Source: HGM04593 sp045591315 (GTDB lineage: Bacteria > Bacteroidota > Bacteroidia > Bacteroidales > Bacteroidaceae). Taken from it: DNA of 64,000 bases. The position numbers and the translations under genes were made by a program. The DNA lies in NCBI GenBank assembly GCA_045591315.1, contig JAZNSN010000074.1:1-64000 (forward strand), read 5' to 3'. The notes beneath the pieces were generated by a model that did not search any database, was not told where the DNA came from, and worked only from the letters and a program-made list of their open reading frames with translations. The first letter of the stretch is position 1. Each line of letters begins with the position of its first letter. Of this stretch, positions 51,348 to 60,159 are shown piece after piece.

Positions 51348-51371
51348 TTCCCCACTGTTTTTAAAGGTTTA

Positions 51372-51402
51372 CAAAATTAATATTTCGCAAGCCAAATTCA
51401 AA
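51372..51402 (-). promoter_or_regulatory. Bacteroidota promoter for the SLC13 transporter
   Basis: Minus strand: -33 TTTG (51399-51402), 19-base spacer, -7 TAATTTTG (51372-51379), matching TTTG-N19-21-TAnnTTTG exactly. Start about 25 bases before the ATG... near 51365. Confidence 0.7.
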
Positions 51403-51444
51403 ATAAAACAATATTCTTTATGCTGTAATTTCCCCGAAAATAAG

Positions 51445-51452
51445 TATATTCG
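51445..51452 (+). promoter_or_regulatory. -7 element candidate for the TamB-like gene
   Basis: TATATTCG followed by CAA, one mismatch from TAnnTTTG. Transcription would start near 51459, 26 bases before the earliest usable codon of the TamB-like frame. Confidence 0.45.
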
Positions 51453-51541
51453 CAATTTGATTGGAACAGTTTAATAAATAACCTATCAAAGGGGTCAAAT
51501 ACATATTCATAACTCTGGCAGTAATCCTGTCAACGACATAT

Positions 51542-54500
51542 TTGTTGTCACTTCTGCTGAGACTCGACTCTATACAGAGCCGGTTGGGCAATTATGTAGC
51601 ACAGGAAATAGAGAAAGCATACGACATTCCCATAAGAATCGGCGGACTAAGGATACGGCACCTCGACGAAATAACAATAAGAGACCTGCTCATAAAGAGC
51701 CATGAAGGAGACACAATCATTCATACAGCAGAGGGAACGGCTCATATATCCCCTTTCAAGGCGATGAAAGGCGAGGTACAGATAAATACATTGGCTTTTG
51801 TAAATCCGGATATCAGGATAAGCCGAAAGACAAAGGATGAGCCGCTGAACATCCAGTTCATAATAGACAACCTTGGAAAAGAAGAAAGCAGCAACAAGCA
51901 GAACGTGATACTGCGCATAAACCAGTTCCTTGCCTATGGCGGCAAGTTCAGCTACGACATCCTGGACACTGATAAAATATCCGCAGCATTTGACAAGAAC
52001 CATATCGCAATCGACAGCTTAGGATGCAATATCTCAATCAAAAGTATTGACAGCGAACATGCGGATATCATGATACGTTCTCTTAGCGGAAAAGAGAAAA
52101 GCGGGCTTATCCTCAAAAAGCTTAGGGTTAAAGCCATTGCCACAAATGAAGAAATCGAACTGCACAACATGAGGATAACCATGTCCGAAAGCGAGATTGC
52201 AGCCGAAAAACTTATTGTTAGGGCAGACAAGAATCCTTATGGAATTCCTGCTTTTGAAGGAAACTTCAAAAGCAACAAATTATCCATCAATGACATAAAG
52301 CCGCTATTAGGCAATCCGCACACAAGCCTGCCTGACATCGCCTTCAGCATCACGGGATTCATGAACAGCGAGATTTGCAAGGCTGAAATTATTTCAAGAA
52401 CTATTGACAATGACATATTTATCCATGCTAATGCCAACATAAAATCCATTTACGGCAAGACTCGTGAATGCTCTTTGGATGTAAAAGAAGCATTAATCTC
52501 AGAAAACGGCTACAACAGATTCAAAACCTACATTGACGACAGCACTATTTCAAAATTGGAATTGCTTGGCAACAGCAGTATCACAGGAGATGCACATATT
52601 GTCCAAGGAACATTAAGAGGCAAATGCCATATTTCAAGCCAAGCAGGAAAACTGAATGCAGAAATATCCGTCAACAAGGAAAGAGAATTCTTGATTATTG
52701 CCGATGGAGAAGACCTGCAATTAGAAAGATTAACCGGCATACATGAACTTGAGAATTGCAACGTAAATGCAAAAATCAGCGGCAATTCATCAAATTGGGG
52801 AAAAACGACAGAAATAGGAGGCTCCGTCACTAAGCTGAAGGCCAACGGATACACATATGCCCCTATAGATTTTACATCAAGCATTGACGAAAGTTGCATC
52901 AAAGCACACATTTCAACGAATGACCCGAACTTGAGGAGCACTCTTACGCTAAGCTACAGACCAAAGAGCGAACAAAGAGCAAACATTATCCTGAGAGTAG
53001 ATTCTATAAGACCGCATAAACTGAATCTGCTAAACAGCCATGACAATCTATACTCATTCGCCATGAGTTGTGAGCAGAACATACATGACGACAAATCACT
53101 GACAAATATCAAAATCCACAACATAATAATTAACAACGGACACAGCAAGAGAGAGATACGCAATATACATATTAACGACGACAAATCCGACGACAAGCAT
53201 ATACTCCTTCTCAATTCAGACATTGCTGATTGCAATGTCATGGGCAAATTCGAGTACAAGACACTCCTGAGCAGTCTCAACAACATTGTTTCCAGACATC
53301 TCCCGACCGGAAATGAGACAAAAGGAAGAGCATTGGGCAGCAACAACTTTTCTTTCAACTTCAACATCAAGCAAACAGAAGTCCTGAACGGTATTATTGA
53401 TCTGCCGGCAACTATTTATGAACCCTCCGCAGTTGTAGGCAAATGCGATGAGGCTAGAGGAATATTCGAACTCAATGCAAGAATCAACAACGCAGTCATT
53501 GCCAAGAACCAATTCAGTTCAATAGACATTGCTGGACGTTCTGATAATGACAAAATAGAAGTTGACCTACAAGCAATCAAACCTATTGCAGCAGACAACA
53601 AGCAGAAGCAGAATATTTCTTCGAAAGACAGCATTGCCATAGAATTACGCTCAATGCTGACCAAAGAGCTTATAACAAGCGACGTCAAATGGAACAATAC
53701 AGGAAAAGAGAGCAAGACTCAAGGTTCATTCAACATCAATACAAGAATATTCCCTACCAAGGAGGGCAAGCCATTGATTTCTGCAACGATAAGCCCCGGC
53801 AACATAACACACGACGATAGCCTATGGCACGTATCGGCAGGCAGAATCAGCGGAAATTCTGACAAAATTGAGATTGAAGGCATAAATCTGTATAACAGCA
53901 ATCAAAGCATTAGAATACATGGAACTGCAGGCAAAGGAACAAACGACATACTGCATATCGAAACAAGCAACATTGAAATCGCTAATATTTTCAATATTAT
54001 AAAATTTGACAAATTATCGCTAAAAGGAAACGCGACAGGCAAGGCATTTATTACAAGAGCTCTTGACAACCCTGACATAAGCGGCAATTTTGACATCAGC
54101 CGATTCCACATCAATGCAACTCCTATGGGAAGTGCCAAAGTTCACATTGGATGGGGCGGTCAGGCCAAATCCATACTGCTTGACACCAGCATAAACGAAG
54201 CTGACGGAACCACCAGAGTTAACGGTTTTCTCTCACAGGCAAATGACACTATTGAATTGAAAATCGACGCAAACAATTTAAATGCCGGTTTCTTGAACAA
54301 ATATCTCAAGTCGTTCCTGACAGACATTGACGGAAAGTGCAACGGTGACGTATTCCTACGAGGCAGTTGGCGCCAAATAGACCTATACGGAGCCTTGTCG
54401 CTTGACTGCACGACACACGTAAATGCTACCAGCACGGCATATACGTTAACAGAAGACTCGATACGTTTTACCAGCGGTGCCATAACATTCAGCAATGCAC

Positions 54501-55951
54501 AGCTAACAGACAAGTATGGCAACAGAGGTACAATGACTGGCTCCGTAATGCACCGGAAGCTATCGGACTGGACCTGCGACTTGAGTTTCACTACCGGCAA
54601 CATGCTGATATACGATACATATGATTTCAGCGACATGCCATTCTACGGAACAGTACACGCAACCGGTACAGCAAGGCTCACAAGCAACGACGAAGGGCTG
54701 TTCCTGAGAGCAAACCTGGAGAATGAAGCCAATTCACGTATAGTTTACAATTCCGGAGAGACCGGAAGTGTCAGGGACAACAGCTTCATAACCTTCACCG
54801 ACAGTAAAAAGAGAGAGAACCTCCTTAGAGGTTACGATACAGAAAAAGAGAAAGATGCAAACAGTTTCCTAAAACGGCTTAATCTAAACTTCTCAATAGA
54901 CATAAACGAAAGGATGCTTCTAAAGGTATATACCAATATGCAGTCCGAAGACTATATAGACCTGTATGGCAATGGCCCGATACAGGCCATATACGACGAG
55001 CATGAGGGATTCAGCATGAAAGGCAACCTCAACCTTGAACGCGGAACATACAAGTTCACAGTACAGGACATATTCCCCAAAGAGTTCAACATTATAAAGG
55101 GGAGCACTCTGAAATTCAACGGCAACCCTTTCAATGCATCTCTCGACCTAAGAACAAAATATCTTGTTCCATCAGCATCGCTAAGCGATCTTGTTCCCGA
55201 TGTTACAAGGCGCAAGAGTGTCAAGGTAAACTGCCTTATGAATATAAACGGGACATTGCAGTCACCGTCATTGAGTTTCGGGCTAGAGTTGCCGGAGGGG
55301 AACGAGGAGGAAAAAGAGATACTTGCCAGCGCAATAAGCACACCTGAACAGAGAAACATGCAGTTCATCTATCTTCTAGGCATAGGCAAGTTCTACACAT
55401 ACGACTACAACAGTACGCAAACCGAAAACACACAGTCTTCGACAGCAATGGAGTCTTTCATTTCAAATACACTGTCAGGACAGCTGAACAACATGCTAGG
55501 GCAAATAATCGACAATAGCAATTGGGATATCTCCGGCAATTTCTCAACCAGCGAAAAAGGCTGGAACAGCATGGAGGTAGAGGGAATGCTTGCAGGACGG
55601 TTGCTTAACAACCGGTTGCTGATAAACGGGAACTTCGGATACAGGGAGAATCCGATAGCCAGCAGCAGCTTTGTCGGTGATTTCGAAATGCAATGGCTCA
55701 TGAACCCTAAAGGAACCATAAGTCTGAAAGCATACAGCAAGACCAACGACCGTTATTTCTCTAAAACGAACCTCACGACACAAGGAGCAGGAATTATACT
55801 GCGTCATGACTTCAACAAATGGCGATGGTGGGGGAATAAGAATAAGGAAGAGAGAAAAGATAAAAACAGAAATGCAAAAAAAGGCAATAAAAAGACCGCT
55901 ACCGGGTCTAAAGGAAATGACAACGGACAATCCATATATATATTAAAATAA
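51542..55951 (+). CDS. tamB: TamB-like translocation/assembly module protein
   Basis: Very large (at least 1469 residues) AsmA/TamB-type protein expected to bridge inner and outer membranes in lipid or outer-membrane protein transport. It is dominated by repeating beta strands, with a C-terminal TamB (DUF490) domain over about residues 1050-1420. The nearest conventional start is TTG at 51542, but the frame is open back to 51482. The residues before it (KGVKYIFITLAVILSTTY) form the first half of the expected N-terminal membrane anchor, so translation probably begins upstream at a rare codon (ATC 51485, ATA 51503 or CTG 51515). The C-terminus is basic and Lys/Asn-rich. The stop overlaps the argF' ATG by 1 base (TAATG). 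Confidence 0.8.
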   Translation: MLSLLLRLDSIQSRLGNYVAQEIEKAYDIPIRIGGLRIRHLDEITIRDLLIKSHEGDTIIHTAEGTAHISPFKAMKGEVQINTLAFVNPDIRISRKTKDEPLNIQFIIDNLGKEESSNKQNVILRINQFLAYGGKFSYDILDTDKISAAFDKNHIAIDSLGCNISIKSIDSEHADIMIRSLSGKEKSGLILKKLRVKAIATNEEIELHNMRITMSESEIAAEKLIVRADKNPYGIPAFEGNFKSNKLSINDIKPLLGNPHTSLPDIAFSITGFMNSEICKAEIISRTIDNDIFIHANANIKSIYGKTRECSLDVKEALISENGYNRFKTYIDDSTISKLELLGNSSITGDAHIVQGTLRGKCHISSQAGKLNAEISVNKEREFLIIADGEDLQLERLTGIHELENCNVNAKISGNSSNWGKTTEIGGSVTKLKANGYTYAPIDFTSSIDESCIKAHISTNDPNLRSTLTLSYRPKSEQRANIILRVDSIRPHKLNLLNSHDNLYSFAMSCEQNIHDDKSLTNIKIHNIIINNGHSKREIRNIHINDDKSDDKHILLLNSDIADCNVMGKFEYKTLLSSLNNIVSRHLPTGNETKGRALGSNNFSFNFNIKQTEVLNGIIDLPATIYEPSAVVGKCDEARGIFELNARINNAVIAKNQFSSIDIAGRSDNDKIEVDLQAIKPIAADNKQKQNISSKDSIAIELRSMLTKELITSDVKWNNTGKESKTQGSFNINTRIFPTKEGKPLISATISPGNITHDDSLWHVSAGRISGNSDKIEIEGINLYNSNQSIRIHGTAGKGTNDILHIETSNIEIANIFNIIKFDKLSLKGNATGKAFITRALDNPDISGNFDISRFHINATPMGSAKVHIGWGGQAKSILLDTSINEADGTTRVNGFLSQANDTIELKIDANNLNAGFLNKYLKSFLTDIDGKCNGDVFLRGSWRQIDLYGALSLDCTTHVNATSTAYTLTEDSIRFTSGAITFSNAQLTDKYGNRGTMTGSVMHRKLSDWTCDLSFTTGNMLIYDTYDFSDMPFYGTVHATGTARLTSNDEGLFLRANLENEANSRIVYNSGETGSVRDNSFITFTDSKKRENLLRGYDTEKEKDANSFLKRLNLNFSIDINERMLLKVYTNMQSEDYIDLYGNGPIQAIYDEHEGFSMKGNLNLERGTYKFTVQDIFPKEFNIIKGSTLKFNGNPFNASLDLRTKYLVPSASLSDLVPDVTRRKSVKVNCLMNINGTLQSPSLSFGLELPEGNEEEKEILASAISTPEQRNMQFIYLLGIGKFYTYDYNSTQTENTQSSTAMESFISNTLSGQLNNMLGQIIDNSNWDISGNFSTSEKGWNSMEVEGMLAGRLLNNRLLINGNFGYRENPIASSSFVGDFEMQWLMNPKGTISLKAYSKTNDRYFSKTNLTTQGAGIILRHDFNKWRWWGNKNKEERKDKNRNAKKGNKKTATGSKGNDNGQSIYILK

Positions 55952-56904
55952 TGAGAAATTTTATTTCTGTAAAAGACATAGGCAATATAAAGGATGCAGT
56001 CAGAGAGGCTATGGAAATAAAAGCCGACCGCTACAAATACTGCGAATTGGGAAGAAACAAGACCCTTATGATGGTATTCTTCAATTCCAGCCTCCGTACA
56101 AGACTAAGCACACAAAAAGCCGCTTTGAATCTCGGCATGAATGTTATTGTTCTTGACATAAACCAAGGTGCATGGAAACTTGAGACAGAAAGAGGTGTCA
56201 TTATGGACGGTGACAAGCCGGAACATATACTCGAAGCAATACCTGTAATGGGAAGCTATTGCGATGTAATAGGTGTACGCTCATTCGCACGCTTCGAAAG
56301 CAAGGAAGATGACTATAACGAGGTTATCCTCAACCAGTTCATCAAATATTCCGGCAAGCCCGTTTTCTCTATGGAAGCTGCCACGCGCCACCCTCTTCAG
56401 AGTTTTGCCGACCTGATTACTATTGAAGAACATAAAAAAAGGGAACGCCCGAAAGTAGTACTCACATGGGCACCGCATCCAAAGGCACTGCCACAAGCAG
56501 TTCCCAACTCCTTTGCCGAATGGATGAATGCCACAGACTACGAGTTCGTGATAACTCATCCTAAAGGATATGAACTGGATTCAGAGTTTGTTGGCAACGC
56601 ACGGGTTGAATACGACCAGATGAAAGCTTTTGAAGGAGCCGATTTCATCTATGCAAAGAACTGGGCAGCATACGAAGGAGATAATTACGGAAAAGTACTG
56701 AGTACCGACCGTTCATGGACTGTCAGCGAACGCCAGATGGCCGTTACGGACAATGCCCGTTTCATGCATTGCCTTCCTGTACGCCGTAATATGATAGTGA
56801 CCGATGATGTCATTGAAAGCCCGCAATCGCTTGTAATTCCAGAGGCTGCAAACCGCGAGATTTCTGCGACAGTCGTACTTAAAAGGATTCTTGAATCATT
56901 ATAA
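55951..56904 (+). CDS. argF': N-succinylornithine carbamoyltransferase
   Basis: Arginine-pathway carbamoyltransferase using carbamoyl phosphate and N-succinyl-L-ornithine, characteristic of Bacteroides. The 317 residues have the carbamoyl-phosphate motif NSSLRTRLST (45-54), the loop MDGDKPEHI with Pro90, and the C-terminal HCLPVRR. In the B. fragilis enzyme Pro90 confers succinyl specificity, while the acetyl-specific Xanthomonas enzyme has Glu at the equivalent position; the same loop here reads K89-P90-E91. Start ATG overlaps the TamB-like stop by one base, implying co-transcription. A 64-base palindrome follows the stop. Confidence 0.92.
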   Translation: MRNFISVKDIGNIKDAVREAMEIKADRYKYCELGRNKTLMMVFFNSSLRTRLSTQKAALNLGMNVIVLDINQGAWKLETERGVIMDGDKPEHILEAIPVMGSYCDVIGVRSFARFESKEDDYNEVILNQFIKYSGKPVFSMEAATRHPLQSFADLITIEEHKKRERPKVVLTWAPHPKALPQAVPNSFAEWMNATDYEFVITHPKGYELDSEFVGNARVEYDQMKAFEGADFIYAKNWAAYEGDNYGKVLSTDRSWTVSERQMAVTDNARFMHCLPVRRNMIVTDDVIESPQSLVIPEAANREISATVVLKRILESL

Positions 56905-56914
56905 GAGCATAACA

Positions 56915-56978
56915 CAGCAAGTAAAAAGAAACAGACAGAAGCGGACGTCCGCTTCTGTCTGTTTCTTTTTACTTGCTG
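56915..56978. terminator. Bidirectional terminator, perfect 64-base palindrome
   Basis: Bases 56915-56946 and 56947-56978 are exact reverse complements, with GCGGACGTCCGC at the centre. It lies between the convergent genes argF' and rarA and includes the last three codons and stop of rarA. Each arm holds a run of A or T (TTTCTTTTT on the exit side in both directions), as expected for termination both ways. Confidence 0.85.
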
Positions 56979-58249
56979 AAAGGCTTGTCACTTCCCCAAC
57001 ATTGTTGCATCCACGCCTTGCTCTTTGCCTCGACAGGATTGTCTTGAGGATGCCAGAACGAGAAATGTTCACCACCGCTGGGCAAGAACTGCTGCTTGAC
57101 AAAATGACCGGGATAATCGTGTGAGTACTTGTAACCGTCGGAATATCCGAGGTCGGCCATCAATTTTGTCGGCGCATTCCTCAAATGCAGAGGAACCTGA
57201 AGGTTGCCTGTCTCTCGGACCGTCTCCAGAGCTTTGTTTATACCTAAATAAGCCGAATTGCTTTTAGGCGACGTTGCAAGATATACAGCAGCTTCGGCAA
57301 GCGGAATACGTCCTTCGGGCCAGCCAATCTTCGTAACCGCATCGAAAGCTGCATTTGCCAGCAACAAGGCATTCGGGTTCGCAAGACCGACATCCTCAGA
57401 GGCCGATATAATAAGACGCCGGGCAATGAAAGCCGGGTCTTCCCCACCTTCAATCATACGGGCAAGCCAATAGAGTGCCGCATCTGGGTCGCTGCCACGT
57501 ATCGACTTGATAAAAGCCGATATTATATCATAGTGCATCTCGCCGTCCTTGTCATAAGCAAGCGGATTCTGCTGCATACACCGCTTTACCTTATCATCGG
57601 TTACAACAACCGGTGACTCCGGATCACTCTCAACCACAAGTTCAAGAATATTGAGCAACTTGCGTGCATCACCTCCGCTGTAACGCATCATTGCAGCCGT
57701 CTCACGCAGTTCCACACCTCTCGATTTGAGTGCCTCGTCAGTTGTTATTGCATGGTCCAGCAATTTAGCCAAATCGTCAACCTCAAGGGATTTCAGCACA
57801 TACAGCTGGCAACGAGACAACAGAGGACGTATGACCTCAAACGAAGGGTTCTCGGTTGTTGCTCCTATAAGCGTAACTGTACCTGTCTCAACTGCGCTCA
57901 GCAAAGAATCCTGCTGCGACTTGTTGAAACGGTGTATCTCATCAATGAACAGTATTGCTCCGCCACGTGAGAACAGAGGCGAGTTCTTAGCCTTATCTAT
58001 TACCTCACGTACCTCTTTCACACCCGAAGACACAGCATTCAGCGTATAGAACGGACGGTTAAGCTGGTGTGCTATAATCTTGGCTATTGTAGTCTTTCCC
58101 GTTCCGGGAGGGCCCCACAATATGAAAGAGAGAATACGCCCCGAATCAATCATACGACGCAGGACAGCACCCTCACCAACGAGGTGCTGTTGCCCTACAT
58201 ACCCGTCAAATGATGTCGGGCGCAGACGTTCGGCCAAAGGTTGTGCCAT
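56969..58249 (-). CDS. rarA: Replication-associated recombination protein RarA (MgsA)
   Basis: AAA+ ATPase of 426 residues related to clamp loaders and eukaryotic WRNIP1, acting at stalled replication forks. It begins MAQPLAERLRPTSFDGYVGQQHLVG, has Walker A GPPGTGKTTIAK (about 46-57), Walker B LFIDEIHRFNKSQQDSLL, sensor ATTENPSFEV and an arginine-finger region LLSRCQ. The C-terminal MgsA tetramerisation domain includes SAFIKSIRGSDPDAALYWLARM. Length is typical. The 3' end is part of a perfect palindrome shared with argF'. The neighbouring fhs gene ends 68 bases upstream, behind a hairpin. Confidence 0.93.
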   Translation of the reverse strand: MAQPLAERLRPTSFDGYVGQQHLVGEGAVLRRMIDSGRILSFILWGPPGTGKTTIAKIIAHQLNRPFYTLNAVSSGVKEVREVIDKAKNSPLFSRGGAILFIDEIHRFNKSQQDSLLSAVETGTVTLIGATTENPSFEVIRPLLSRCQLYVLKSLEVDDLAKLLDHAITTDEALKSRGVELRETAAMMRYSGGDARKLLNILELVVESDPESPVVVTDDKVKRCMQQNPLAYDKDGEMHYDIISAFIKSIRGSDPDAALYWLARMIEGGEDPAFIARRLIISASEDVGLANPNALLLANAAFDAVTKIGWPEGRIPLAEAAVYLATSPKSNSAYLGINKALETVRETGNLQVPLHLRNAPTKLMADLGYSDGYKYSHDYPGHFVKQQFLPSGGEHFSFWHPQDNPVEAKSKAWMQQCWGSDKPFSK

Positions 58250-58274
58250 AAAATGTATTTAAAATCCGTTAGTA

Positions 58275-58310
58275 GATGGATAAAACGCAAAGTACACGGT
58301 TTTATCCATC
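58275..58310 (-). terminator. Hairpin after fhs
   Basis: Perfect 12-bp stem GATGGATAAAAC / GTTTTATCCATC with a 12-base loop, 7 bases beyond the fhs stop on the minus strand. The exit side is only mildly T-rich, so termination strength is uncertain. Confidence 0.6.
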
Positions 58311-58317
58311 AAAACAA

Positions 58318-59979
58318 TCAGCTGAGACCTACTATCTCCCCATCCACAAAGTCGATATGATTTGCTTGAGGATCCTTTGGCAGACCCGGCATGCGGATAA
58401 TATCTCCAGCAATAGCCACTATCATCTCTGCACCTGCATTAAGCACGACATCGCGTATCTGCAAGTTGAAGCCTTTTACAGCTCCGTACTGCTTTGCATC
58501 TGCACTGAAAGAGAACTGTGTCTTTGCTATACAGACAGGGAACTGTGCAAGGCCATATTTTTCGGCAAGCTTGATACGGTCGAGTGCCGGCTTGGCAAAT
58601 GTAACCGAAGCAGCCCCATAGATATTCTTCGCGACCTTCTCGACCTTTGTCTGTATGCTGTCACCATCATCGTATGTGAACTGCAATGGCTTGGAAGGAT
58701 TGTTCTCTATCGTATCGACAACAATCCGGGCCATCTCCATAGCCCCCTCTCCACCTTGTGCAAAGGCGTTGTTGATTACGAACGGCAAGCCTAATTCCTG
58801 CTCGCAATGTGCACGCAAGAGGGCCATTTCCTCATCGGTATCGGTAGCGAAACGGTTGAATACCACAATCACCGACTGACCGAACGAGCGCAGGTTTGCA
58901 ACATGACGGTCGAGGTTCGCAAGACCGTTGCGAAGACCGTCCATATCGGGTTCCTTTATCTTGTCAAGTTCAACGCCTCCATGCATCTTCAATCCCTGGG
59001 CTGTAGCTACGATAACAGTCGCATCGGGCTGCAGGCCGCTCTTGCGGCAAAGAATATTGTAGAATTTCTCTGCACCGAGGTCGGCACCGAATCCGGCTTC
59101 AGTAATGGTATATTCACTGTGTGCGAGAGCTAGCTTTGTAGCAAGTTGCGAGTTGCATCCGTGAGCGATGTTCGCAAACGGACCGCCATGGATAATTGCC
59201 GGAGTATTCTCTGTTGTCTGCACGAGGTTAGGCTGAATAGCGTCCTTGAGGAGTACCATTATCGAACCGGCAACACCCAAATCCTTTACAGTGAAAGGCT
59301 CTCCTGAATAGGTATAGCCGAGCATTATGTTCTCTATACGGCGACGGAGATCGTTCTCGTCACTTGCAAGACAAAGGATTGCCATAAGTTCCGATGCCGG
59401 TGTAATGTCGAAGCCGGCTTGCTCGACCAAGCCATTGGTTGCCGGACCGACACCGGTGATTATCTGTCGCAGAGAGCGGTCGTTGACATCAAGTACGCGA
59501 CGCCAAAGTATCTCCTTAAGCCCAAAGCCCTCTTTGGCATGTTGATAGAGATAATTATCAAGGAGAGCTGAAATCATGTTATGAGCAGAGGTTATTGCGT
59601 GGAAGTCACCGGTAAAGTGAAGATTGATCTTCTCCATTGGCAACACCTGTGCATATCCACCGCCGGCAGCGCCGCCCTTCATACCGAAGCAAGGGCCTAG
59701 AGACGGCTCACGCAGAGCCACTACAGCTTTCTTGCCAATCTTGTTCAAGCCAAGAGCAAGACCAATGGAAACTGTTGTCTTACCGATACCTGCCTTTGTC
59801 GCAGTAATGGCTGTTACAAGAATTAACTTGCCTTTTTTCTCGCTGATAAGATCCAATGGTACTTTTGCAATGTACTTTCCGTAATGTTCGAGGTCATTGG
59901 CATCTATACCGATTTGCGCTGCCACGTTCTCAATGCGCTCAAGCTTCGTTTCATGAGCAATCTGAATGTCACTCTTCAT
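58318..59979 (-). CDS. fhs: Formate--tetrahydrofolate ligase
   Basis: ATP-dependent formylation of tetrahydrofolate (10-formyl-THF synthesis), cytosolic one-carbon metabolism. The 553-residue protein matches family length. It carries the P-loop TKAGIGKTT (about 61-69), then LREPSLGPCFGMKGGAAGGGYAQV and the NLHFTGDFHAITSAHN signature, and EAGFGADLGAEKF. The P-loop reads KAGIGKTT instead of the clostridial PAGEGKTT, a variant I believe is common in this phylum. The ATG at 59979 is preferred over a GTG seven codons upstream. A TATCTTCG -7 element lies at 60031-60038. Confidence 0.93.
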   Translation of the reverse strand: MKSDIQIAHETKLERIENVAAQIGIDANDLEHYGKYIAKVPLDLISEKKGKLILVTAITATKAGIGKTTVSIGLALGLNKIGKKAVVALREPSLGPCFGMKGGAAGGGYAQVLPMEKINLHFTGDFHAITSAHNMISALLDNYLYQHAKEGFGLKEILWRRVLDVNDRSLRQIITGVGPATNGLVEQAGFDITPASELMAILCLASDENDLRRRIENIMLGYTYSGEPFTVKDLGVAGSIMVLLKDAIQPNLVQTTENTPAIIHGGPFANIAHGCNSQLATKLALAHSEYTITEAGFGADLGAEKFYNILCRKSGLQPDATVIVATAQGLKMHGGVELDKIKEPDMDGLRNGLANLDRHVANLRSFGQSVIVVFNRFATDTDEEMALLRAHCEQELGLPFVINNAFAQGGEGAMEMARIVVDTIENNPSKPLQFTYDDGDSIQTKVEKVAKNIYGAASVTFAKPALDRIKLAEKYGLAQFPVCIAKTQFSFSADAKQYGAVKGFNLQIRDVVLNAGAEMIVAIAGDIIRMPGLPKDPQANHIDFVDGEIVGLS

Positions 59980-60030
59980 AAATATATGTTTTGATTCCAC
60001 AATACAAACTCACGGCTCTGCCGTATTTTG

Positions 60031-60038
60031 CGAAGATA
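60031..60038 (-). promoter_or_regulatory. -7 element candidate for fhs
   Basis: Minus-strand TATCTTCG followed by CAAAA, one mismatch from TAnnTTTG, 51 bases before the ATG at 59979. No regular -33 box seen. Confidence 0.45.
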
Positions 60039-60133
60039 ATGAATTATCCTCAAAAACAGAAGAGAAAAGCAATATAAAAGAGCAAACAGATAAAATTGGC
60101 AGCCGCGATTTAGAAGCTGTTTGTTTTTTTTGA

Positions 60134-60141
60134 TATTTTTG
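60134..60141 (+). promoter_or_regulatory. -7 element candidate for the glycosyltransferase gene
   Basis: TATTTTTG followed by CAATA, exact TAnnTTTG match, 18 bases before the ATG at 60160; TTTA lies 21 bases upstream as a weak -33 box. Confidence 0.45.
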
Positions 60142-60159
60142 CAATACAATATTGCGACC

